Below the pieces are notes generated by a model. That model worked only from the letters and a program-made list of their open reading frames with translations, searched no databases and was not told the DNA's origin. From positions 17,340,397-17,404,396 of the forward strand of contig NC_061790.1 of NCBI RefSeq assembly GCF_022458985.1: a DNA stretch of 64,000 nucleotides. Direction: 5' to 3'. Numbering within the stretch: position 1 is the stretch's first letter; every line of letters starts with the position of its first letter. Both the position numbers and the translations under genes were made by a program. The DNA is from Mugil cephalus (taxonomy: Eukaryota > Chordata > Actinopteri > Mugiliformes > Mugilidae). Below, in pieces: positions 27,201 through 38,200 of the stretch.

Positions 27201-28502
27201 TGGGAGGACATAGATAAAGCACTGTCTGGTAACTCCGTTGTTCTTTCTCCACAAGAACCCATTCTCTGATCGCCAGGGGAAGATTTCTGTGTTAGTCTGA
27301 ATATATTTACGGAGATGCCTAAAAAAAAAATCCTGTAAACAGTGTAATCAGTTCAATCTTGGTGTAGGCAGCAGAAATCCTAAAAGCTTTTTCAGCTGAT
27401 TACAGAGAGAGTGCCTGTAATGCACTGGCAAAGGAAACCCTTTTTCTTTTTTTTTTCACAAGAGGGAATAAATACATCGCAAATTAAATCGTGACATTCT
27501 TTGGCAATAACATGAGGTATGACAAGATTAAAACTAAATTAAACCTATTTGAGGCTTAGAAGTGAACAGATTTCCAAATCAGATTATGTTTCATGGACTA
27601 CGGCATTATCTTTTTATTTATTTATTTATTTAATTCTTAAGACAAGCAAATATCTAAAGGCAAAGTGTTTAAATTTAGAATTTTTCGCAGAGGATATTTT
27701 ACAAGAAATATCTACAACAGATAAAACAAAGACACCAAACTCAGGGACATGTTGACTCAAAACACTTTCTGAAACACATTAGTGTGATTAGTCTCATACA
27801 CAACTAAAACACAGTCTCTGGCCCCGTCCTGTAAACACGCCATCCTTCATAAAACATTTCCCCCATGTGAAGAAATTTATCTGAGAATGGCACATTAACC
27901 ACCCATTTTCTCCCTGTCTGCGCCAGTATCGTCTTCACTGATAATGGGAAAAGATTATGCACATTCATTACCATTATCATTAAAATCATCATTATCACGC
28001 GCTTAGCATAATAACAGCGTTCAGCTGATTCACTTCTTGAGCTTTTCCCCCACTACAGGTTGACGCTGGAGACGCTCCAGAGAGAATGAAACGGCTTTTG
28101 TCAATGGTTCTTTGAAGCTTTTTCCTGATGAATTTAATCTGACGGACGATGCTGCGTGGTCAATCAGAGGGGCATTGCATAAATAAGCTGCTTTTAGAGT
28201 GGGCATAGGGTACAGCTCATTGGCATCAATTGACTTTTCCTAGTTTGGTTTTTGCTTAAAAAATAGGGATAAGAAGGACTGGAGGAAATATTTCTTTTAA
28301 TTATTTTAGAATGTATTTGTTGTATATGTTGTAGCCTTGTTAGAAGTAACATCTTAAAACAAAGTGCAGCTGAGTGACTACCAACTGCTCTCTCAGCACG
28401 ATCTGGGACTTTTGTTAATTGAGTAGCAATCAAGTGCAATGTCTGTAGTGCTGACGGTGACTGTGATACCCTTAGAGCCACAGGGACGCAAACAGAGTAA
28501 TG

Positions 28503-28526
28503 GAAAAAAAAAAAAAAAAAAAAAAA
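28503..28526. repeat. Poly-A tract
   Basis: A run of about 23 A residues followed by GAGATCAC. It may be the tail of an old retroposed sequence, but no recognisable body precedes it. Confidence 0.8.
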
Positions 28527-30639
28527 GAGATCACTCCAGGTGAGGAGGTGTTATTTACAGAATTACCTCTGGAGACAACATCCAAAAATCGAACAGCCAC
28601 AAAGAGATAAAGCAGAAATGACAGACTCGATTAAAAAAATTGTGGGGATTAAAAAGGGAGAATCCTAACAGTGGTTGTCCTTAATCAACAATATTCCCAC
28701 TGGATCTATTAGCCTGTGGATTGTGCATACAAGAGAAAACAAGTCCTTTCCTAATTAACTATTTTCACAACCGTAAACAAGCGTCTGCTCTTATTCACTT
28801 CAGGCGAACGATGTAATCTCTCCACACAGGTAGGTTCACCCTGACAAGAAAAAAAAACAACTTCCTTACCTGTACGTGTGACGTATGGATATCTCTCAGT
28901 CCTTCCTTCTGTGGAGGAGTTTGGTGGCTCAGCTCGTATCCTTAGGCTAAGGGTTTCAACAACTGAAATCATGCCTCCTCTGAGGCTTCTTATAATGGCA
29001 CACCCCTTCCCTCCTGGCTCAACCCGCCAGTTCTCTCCCCCCTCCCTCCTTCTGTATATCACCATTCACATCACCATGGAGGAGAGCTACAGAGAGGGGT
29101 GGATTCCCCCATTCGGTAACGCACAAACTACGGACAGACACACAAGCCGGTGGCCCACGCTGACGTAAGAGGCATTGCCTACGCCACCGATTTCGTCTTC
29201 ATTGAACCAACTAATGGGGCTCTAAAAATACGCATCATCTACCGTGGGATTGATCCAGAAGCCCTGTGTCTAAGGTGTCCATAAAGCCCACAACCTCGAC
29301 GGCAACTTGCAGCCAAGGTCAGGGAGACAATGGCTCTTTGAATCAGATGTTTAGTCCAGAAATGTAAGTTGTGCACAAGTGAGAAAAGCAGTGTCATGGA
29401 GATGATCGGGGGTCGATAATGTTGTTTTCATTGGAAAAGGGCAAAATAACAAACCTTTTGTCGCTGGTGGCGATGACACACCTGAACAGGAGACTATATT
29501 ATACTTGAATGAATGAAACAATAAACAATAAGGTCATACAGCCAGCCTGGGTTCTTCAGGTAGGTTAGTATGAGTCATGCAAGAGATTTTAGGATGGAAA
29601 ATAGGACCAGTCCTGAGGTGCTGAGGGCTTTAACTGTAGGCTACAGTCACATGTTTAGTGTTTGATTAGGGTTCTCGTGATTTCATGTTAACAGCAGGAA
29701 AACATAATGGAGATAAAGGGCAAGAGCAAGAGGAAAATGAGAAGCAGAAGATGAGGATCAAAGATCAGAAGAACATACAAGGGTTCAGATTGAAAATAGC
29801 CCTGAATTAAAACAGAGCTGCATTGGCAGGGCCTGGTGTCACTCGCTTTTGTTACAGGTAAGACAATCAAGTATCCAGGAAGTCCAGTTGGAGTAACAGA
29901 TTAATGTGTTCAAAGGAAACCGACCCTGCACAGAGCGGTTTGTTACTGTAGCTAGCCTATGCTCAGAGAGCCATTTTATTATTGCAAAGTAAACAGAAGA
30001 ATTACATCAGGCTTGACTTTTCTGCTGGGAAGCTAGACTGCCCTCTGCATTGTCACCCCAGCTGCACTAGCTCATTGCAGCCAGACTCAATTCTTATCAG
30101 GATATGACTCCAGTAACACTCAGTTTGGCTTTCATTATGGGAATGTTTGAACTGATATGACGGAGAAAAAATATCTTTGCACCTGACTGGATAGTCCTAC
30201 AACCAGTAAGAACTGCATGATACATTAAACAATTAGGGAGTTCTCTACAAATGTCTTAATCTGTCGACCGTCCTTTAAATTTGTTTTATTCTTTTACAAA
30301 AGACACAGCAGTGGACTCTAACTCCGCTTCTCTCACATGATGTGTGTCAATGTCGCTGTTGTTCCTCTGTCTGTCACAAAATAAAGCTCACAGCTGCACT
30401 CCTGGACTGTTGCGACATTGCAAAGAAATCCATGGGGAACTTAACGAGATCCATTGTGGCATGGACAAACGTAACCATGCGGACATGCTATACTGATGTC
30501 TGGAGTGCAAACCTGACTTTATTAACCATCCAACAATCCGCATCCGCATACTAATTAGCTGTTAGTGCAAAGCTATGGCATATTAAATGTTTGATCATAA
30601 ATCAAAGCGCTCAACAATTTGCAATTTTGACCTGATGAT

Positions 30640-31140
30640 GGAATCTGAAAGGGGATAAGCAGATTGATTGCAATTCATCTTTAATAACATGAATGGCTTC
30701 ACAATGGAAATCAGGACATTTCACTATTTGAATGTCAATGTCGTTGTACGAGTATCTCCAAAAACATCGCGATTCATCATCTGGGAACCATGAATCTCTG
30801 AATCAGATTTATTTGCAATCCATCTAATAGCTGTAGAGATACCAATTTGGCAATATACTTTTGACATTATAGGGAAAAGCCACTGGATCAACTCAACTGT
30901 ATTCATCATCCTCTTGGGAACATGAATGTCAGAGAATAAAAACAGAATTCTATTCAGTAGTTGCCAGGATATTTCACTGGAAATCAGCATCATTGTGGTA
31001 CCCAAGACAAAGCCACTCATTGAAGGGCTAGGGATTCATCCTCTGGGAACCACGAATATCTTCCATCTGGAAAAATAGTTAACTGAGATCCATCCAATAG
31101 TTTATCAAAGGGCAAAGGAATTCATCATCTGGGAGTTTTT
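30640..31140. repeat. Degenerate tandem/interspersed repeat cluster (ATTCATCxTCTGGGAACCATGAAT type)
   Basis: The motif ATTCATC-(A/C)TC-TGGGAACCA(T/C)GAAT recurs at about 30772, 30901, 31034 and 31119. Associated blocks also recur: GCAATCCATCTAATAG or GATCCATCCAATAG, and ATATTTCACT followed by GGAAATCA. Unit spacing is roughly 85-135 bp. From memory, similar degenerate arrays occur in many fish introns. There is no coding capacity. Confidence 0.7.
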
Positions 31141-34100
31141 AAAAAAAAAAACAAAAAAAAACTTAAAGACAATAGATCTTCTAATTACCAAAGTATTGTA
31201 CCTACCAGCAGTCTATTTGAATGACAGAGCTATGGCGCGAATACCATTAGCACAGTAATTATGTCTGTGACAATAACAAAAGGCCACAGCGATTTCTTTT
31301 GGTCTCGAAGCTCGACACGCCAAGTTCAAACCCCTTCTCATCTTGAGCTGTTGTTAGCCTCTGCTTCCAGTGAAAGTGTGAAAGCTGGCCCTGATCCTGT
31401 GTGAGGTCCGATAGTGATGGATGAATTGGGTCCATAGACAGAGCGCTCCGCGTGGCTGAGATAAGGAGCCCAGAAGAACAAGCAGCTGTCACGAGGCCTG
31501 TCTGCCATTGATATCGCTGCTATCCGCCAGCTGTCCAGTGTACATAAACGCCTCCTCCGGTGGCCAAGCGGCTGCGATTACCTTGACGACATAAAAGGTT
31601 GCGCTTCACTTGGCAACGCATGACATTAAAATTCCAGTTTTGGCACTGATGTTTTGTACGTCAATTAAATCAAACAAAAATCTATTTACGAAGTACATTT
31701 TCCGTACACACCGCCAGTATTGAACACTGTGAGGTTACTGGAAGCTCTTTTGTCAGGTGATTCTTAAAAAATAAATTTGGGTACCACTTTTTTTTTTTTT
31801 TTTGTTTACAAGGGATACGGGTGGAAAAAAATCACAGCAGTAATGTCTGGGCTGGAAAAGAGCCAAACCAGTATCGAAGAAACTGTGCTTTCATGATTCA
31901 ATAATACTCCGGATTAGAAACATAAATAACGCTCTATAGAAACGTGTAATTGGTTTGAAATTATCAACAGCCGTGTTATAACATTAAAGCCATCACACTG
32001 AACGGTCCGCTGCGGATTCATTTAATCTGGACAATTAAAAGAAAAAGCCTTCATTCGTCTGACTGGAGACACAATAAACAAGAGATATCTGCACTCCAGA
32101 CTTGGATGACTCTTCAGTTTGTATCTGAGAACGATGAATAAAATGTTTTAATAAGTAAGAAGCACCACCTTTTAAGAGGGATTGCAATACGTTTTATATG
32201 TCCTGTTCTAAAAAAATATATGAGAAAATGAGACGATATAAAAGCACAAATTATGTCTGTCCCAAGGGAGTCCCCTATAATGAACTCCAGTAATGAGACA
32301 TCCTCACTTTGCAATCTTTTCCAAAAGTCCACATATGGCTAAACACTTAAATCTGCATATAAAGTGTATTTGTTAATGTAATGGCTGTGACACAACCGTA
32401 CACTAACTGCACTAATACATAGATTGTTTTGGAGCCTACAGTAATCGTTAGGGACGGAGTATTGCTGGCTGATTGCTCACGGGCCCCCAGCCAAAAGAGT
32501 TTGTACAACTGTCATAGTTAGGTGCAACAACCACTGGCCGATGTCTGCTGCATGGGCCCGTCTGTTAGCCCTGAGCAGGGCTCCTCGCTCCCTCTGCATT
32601 TCACCCAGCCGAGGTGTTTTACCGTCCCCCTTCACCCAATCAAACCCAATGATGTGAAACCGAGTGGAGCGGGCTGGGGTTGGGGAGGAGGTGATCTCTG
32701 TGGTGGTTTATGGCAGCATGGGGTTTTCATCTGTCAAGACAAAACTGATTATTATTAACAGCTGGGCCGAAAAATGAATTTCACCTGAAAAAAAAAAAGA
32801 AAGAAAAGAAATTACATTTCCATCCCTAAACCCTACTTAATGCCACGTGGATGACGAATCACACCTCAGCTCGGAAAATCTGCAGCGTCAACCACCGGAA
32901 GCCCGAGAAACTTTTATTTCGGAGCGTAAGCATTCGCAGAGACACACAGCAGTATTTCGTGGGCTTGTGTACATCGATCTCTTTGCATAACTCCCCTCAG
33001 GTGTTTCAGCATCAAGTGCAGTTACTGGAGGGTATTTGAAAGCAGAAAAGCACTTTATAAAAAACCCCAGCGAATGGGCACTAAGCAGTCAACCCAGTGA
33101 CACCGGTTTTACACAACAAAGACGTGAGGATGGCGTCAGAAAACGTGGCAGACTTCCCAATGAAAGCTGGCTTTACTGCAGGAGAAAATCATCATTTGTA
33201 AGAGTGACTGCTGTGAAATTGAGTACGGGATCCTGTGAAGATGTTTACTCGTGTTCGCTCTTTGTGTGTGGCGAGGCTTGGGATAGACCTCGGGATTTAA
33301 TGCAAGGGTTCTGACCTCAATCAAGGAAATAATTACTCTCTCCCCTCCTGTTGGTGGACTCCTTAATTAGCAAGCAAAGCCCTCACAGAAACGCCATTAG
33401 TCTGAAAACAGGGGTGATTAAAACTATAATTCCTATTCTGCTCATTAACATCTTTTCGGGGCGCCTGGAAAGCTTTATTGAATTTGTTGGGGGGACTTCA
33501 AAAAGCCAGAATGCACTGTGTATTACGCCCAACGTGTGTGTCCAGATATCTGTCAAAGCAAATGACATATGATAATGGAATAAAGGGCATCTGCTTCAAG
33601 ATAAAAACAAGTGAAGTGTGACTGACTCCATCTTCCTCAAGTAATGAAGAGTATTCATGATTGGCGTCGCTGATAAAAGCTATGGATCGTATTAGCTCGC
33701 ACACGTCCACACACTCTTCAAAGCTGCTCTTTCCTCTGTCTGCTTCAGTGCAATGAATCACCATGTTTCCTATTATATTCTCTCAGAAGAAACAAACTCA
33801 CACACACGAACACACAAGCAAATGCTGTTATCTGTCATCACCACTGTTGCAGCTCCTCCACCCCAAAAAATAGTCGATACTGATGCAGCAACCACTCATT
33901 GTGCGCCCGCGTATAGGTGCACGTGCTTTGTTCGGGTCTTTTGTGAATAAATGGGACTGCAGCAAAAGAGGGAAGTTCGTGGGCTGGGTATTTTTTGTGC
34001 CTTTGGTACTTTTTTGTCAAGCTAAATAGCCTGATGACAAAACTGCCCCCATCTTTAATAGACTACTCGTTCAGATACATCCGGCATTCTCAACCCTAAC

Positions 34101-34439
34101 ATGTTTTTACAAAATGCTTCTCTGTACTGAGAAGTGAGGAAGATCAAACAGAGCAAAACACTTCTGGCATTCATTTTTATCCCTAGTCATTTAAATCTGT
34201 GGGGGGCTAAAAAATTTAATTTTTAGAAATAATCGACTGTATGAATTCTTTCTCAAATCAATGGTCCACTTTAACACCTTGTATAAAAACAATTACAGTG
34301 TATAATAAATAACTATGTTAACGTTAATTAACAAATAAATATGTTAATACATAATCCCCACTTCTTTCTTGCCTTCATCCTCATCTTTTATTAAATGGCG
34401 GATGGCTTCTAGGTCCATTACCGCCACCTACTGGAATGG

Positions 34440-34738
34440 AATGTATTGGATGTTACTTCGCCAATTCGAATCAAATATAACTACGCCGCTCTGCTCACAG
34501 CCAATCACAACGCGGGACTGAATCTCCGTAGCCAATCACAACGCACGTACACCCAGAGCGGGTCGCTCCGAAATTAGACACGGAAGTCTGTCGCGTTTGT
34601 TTCTGGTGTTTTATTTCAACTGTTGATCGGCAGTGAAAACGAAAGATTCGTCGAATATGATTCGAGGGAGCCTGTCGGCGAAGTAGACTGCGTATTCAAG
34701 TGGATATAGTACTGATATTACCTGCAGAAATCTTGTGG
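34440..34738 (+). promoter_or_regulatory. Probable promoter and leader exon of the STK35-family kinase
   Basis: CpG-richer sequence with two copies of AGCCAATCACAACGC (34499-34513 and 34530-34544), placing two CCAAT boxes 31 bp apart in the same orientation. No TATA box is evident. A strong donor, TGTGGGTAAGT (GT at 34739), suggests a non-coding first exon ending at 34738. It is paired with a T-rich TTTTTTTGTTAG acceptor, exon 2 starting at 35189, 32 bases before the ATG. NF-Y binding to CCAAT pairs at about three helical turns is established for other promoters; its use here is inferred. Confidence 0.6.
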
Positions 34739-35220
34739 GTAAGTTGGAAACTTAAGTAGCTGGAGCTGAACTTTGTGTTTCGCTTCCCCCTTTTAACTGG
34801 TGGTTACAGACAGCGCCATGTTAAATATAGCCAGTGTGCTTCAAACGTTGTATGGTGTGTAGTGTCAATTTGAACTTTTAACTTTAACAAAAATATTGTT
34901 GTACTCTAACTTTAATTGTTAACGTCACTCGTGTAATGTTCAAGTGCGTGCTGTGTCTATATTGCTAGCCGCAAAGTAACGTTAGTTTGGTTTATTCAAA
35001 CACGGCAGGCGTCCTTTTCGTATCTCCCACTTTAACATGAACTTCAAATACGGGGGACACCGTGTTCAAAAGCTGCGACGTTTCAAGCCAGTCTGTAATG
35101 TTGTTAATACGACACGATAATATCTTGCATGGTTTCGCTACGCTCCTTCTTCCTTCCGCTAACTTGAGTTGTTTTGTTTTTTTGTTAGCGGGCACATCAG
35201 GCCGCAGCTCCTAATGACAG

Positions 35221-38200
35221 ATGGAGGAGCTGTACACCTTAGAGAAGGAGGTGGGACGAGGCAGTTATGGTGTGGTGTTTGAGGGCCATATGGCCAAAAC
35301 GGGACAGAGGGTGGCTATTAAGCGTCTGCCCTGCAGCAACCCGGAGTGCATTGAACTCTACCTGCAAGAGCTGTGGGCCATGAGAGCCACGGCCAAGAAC
35401 CACGTCAACGTCATCGCTCTCCACAGCTGCCTCCTGCAGACAGGGTCTAGGAGCCTGAAGCCCCTGAAACCTGGGAAACTTCCTCTGCGTCTGGTTGAGA
35501 GCGTGCTAAAGGGCAGAGCAGTGGCAACATCGCAAACTCAGGAAAGGAATAGTACCTTGTCCAGCACACAGAGGAGGACTAATCACGCCTCTAGACTAAA
35601 GGACCGGTCCAACACTGTCCAAGTCAGGCCCCAGAGTCAGGACAAGAGTAAATCAAATGCATCTGATTGTCCAACTCCACAAAGGCCTGATAACAGGGCC
35701 AGGAAGAGGCCCGCCCACAGTGAGGAAGAGCCTCCCGACCCGCTGCGCTGCATGGCCCTGTGGCTCGTGATGGAATACTGTGATGGAGGTGACTTGAATC
35801 AGTACCTGCTCTCCAGGCCTCCAGAAGCTCAGCGTAACCACAGCGTGGTGCGACAGCTCTGCAGTGCTGTGGCTTTCCTGCATAGCCTCGGTATCATCCA
35901 CAGAGACCTGAAGCCTGACAACGTGCTGGTCTGTGTGACTCCAAAAGGCCCTGTTGTCAAGGTAGGCCAATTATCATGTGTCGGCGCAAAATGACATCAA
36001 GCTTGTTTGAGAGCACTGTAGCTGTAGGTAGGATTTATTTTTTTCTTCCCTCTGGTGATGTCTGTTTTTCATATTGTAATGAAGTGAAGTGATTAAAAAA
36101 AAAGTTAATCCTCAGAAAACTCAAAGCACAATGTGCAGTGATGAGAAAGTCAAATCCAAACATTCATACAGGCTGTTGTTTGTGTTGTGTTTTGTCTAAA
36201 AGGCATCACAAAACAAAAATATGACAATTAAACTGCTATTTTATTATTTTTATTATTAAAACTTTATTTTTTACCCATTTTATGTGAAGAATAAACCTAA
36301 AAGAAACCAAACTTTGCTTAGTCATACATTTAGGAAAAGTTTATTTAAAGCTGCATCACAGCACATTTGGCTCCCCCTTCTGGCAGTAAGAGTAATTACA
36401 CAAACACTGTTGACACATCCGTCTGATGTATGCTTACGCATCAGAAATACTTTCACATCTTTTAGTGCTTTACAGTCAGGTAAAGGCATTTGCCTTTTGT
36501 TCATTTTCGTTTTTTTGTTTGGAGCATCAGAGACTTTTCTTGCGGCTGTGAATGCATGAATTACCTTCATAACTCTTGTTTCTCTAACATAGCCTCTGCT
36601 CCTAGTTGCTGTGGGCTAATCCATCTCTGCTCTCCTTTTCAGCTCTGGCAGACAATCGCTGCTGGTTAATGTAAAACTCTTTCTTACCAGAGCACCGCAG
36701 GAGATGTCGCCAGACACAGATTACACTATTTTTACTACAGAAACAGAAAGATTTAAGCACTGCACTGATTAGCTTGCTAGCATAGTATGAACTCATTTGA
36801 AGCGCTTGAATGTGCCAGACATTTACTTATATGTTAAAAGCTTAATTCATGATGTCTTGCCTTTCCAACTTTAAGGTGGCAGATTTTGGTCTGAGCAAGA
36901 TGAGTGACTGTGTAGCGGACGGCGATCTGACCAGGCAGCGCTTCTCCTCCATCTGCGGTTCTGAATTTTACATGGCTCCAGAGGTGTGGGGCGGGCTGAG
37001 CTACACTGCCCAGGCAGACATCTTCTCCCTAGGTGTGATGTTCTGGGCAGTCCTGGAGCGCATCACCTTTGTGGAAGAAGGGACTACACAGGAACAGCTG
37101 GGTAAGCGCTCCCGTAAATTGTCCCCCAGAGACAGGAAAGACTGGCGCAGGGATGTTAACTTTACACGTCACGATAAGAGAGGCAGGAAAGGTTGAGTGC
37201 GTGGTCGGGCAGATGGTGACGCATCGCGTTGAATTGAGTTTGACTTAATTAACCGACACATATTAAAAATGTCACATACTATACATCACGCATTCATCAG
37301 CCGTAAATGCAATCTTACATCTAAATGGCAACGAGATGAAAGATGATTTATGCAATATACACACCGATATGGATTTCAGTACCTGGCATCCATGTATTAC
37401 AAGAAGGACTGTCTTATCTTGTCTTATCAGTGCTGGTGTTGATAGAAACCATATCTTCGGAAAAATCTTTTTTCGTACTTAAAGTATTGAGTTCTTACCC
37501 ACATCTGGGTCCTCATGTAATATCTGCTGATATTAATGAGGATAAGCTGAATTTCCCAAAACTGCAGATGCGTGTAATTTCCTTTTGTTATCTTGTCGTT
37601 TGCACCTTAAGGATGCCGTTGCATAGAACTTTGATGTTGTAAACTGGAACCCTAATGCGTCTTACAGCTCTGGCTAATTCAGGGATTTCAGCACAGCAGC
37701 TGTGAGATCAGATTTTTTCATTCTTTCCTTTTTTTGCGGATGTCCTATTTTCCTGTCAGAACCCCTCGTGGCCATGAGATGATAACGCGTCTTAATGTAC
37801 AGGAGCGCAGGGCCCGGTTGTGGTCTAATCTCTACTGTCAGAGAATAATGGAATGTTTTTTATACGCGTGTCTCGTTTTATTCACAAACAAATGAGCCTG
37901 ACTGGAGCCGACCTGCTAGCAGGAGGATATGAACCTTTATCCACAGGTTTAGTACTTGAGAGCCTACCCGAGTCACTGATACTTCATTAAGCTGAATGAG
38001 AACGGTTACTACTGGAGAAAGAGTGGGGATTCAGTGAATTTAACTCGGCAGAAAAGGCAAAATGGATTTAGCCGGCCCGATCACAATCCTCTTTGTCAGT
38101 GAGAAAATGGGGAGAGGCAGCTCAAGGCTTTTCACAGGCAGATAAAATGCTCCATTATTTTGACTTCATCCTCTCTGAAGGCACACACACCCACAGTTAT

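Larger units (their letters stand above)
14522..34430. other. Long gene-free interval between pnoc and the kinase (divergent genes)
   Basis: About 20 kb without a recognisable exon. The pnoc promoter and any untranslated exon should lie at its left end, but no convincing signal was found. It contains AT-rich intergenic sequence, a TTTC tract (19010), poly-A (28503), a GT tract (27179), a degenerate tandem repeat (30.6-31.1 kb) and several CpG-containing blocks of high complexity (for example 26560-26740, 31500-31640, 32820-33000). Few transposon ends were recognised here, in contrast to the elp3 introns. Confidence 0.55.

Noticed and set aside
28878..29168. 96-residue + frame in the intergenic interval
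   Set aside because: It overlaps a 104-residue frame on the opposite strand. Neither resembles a known protein.
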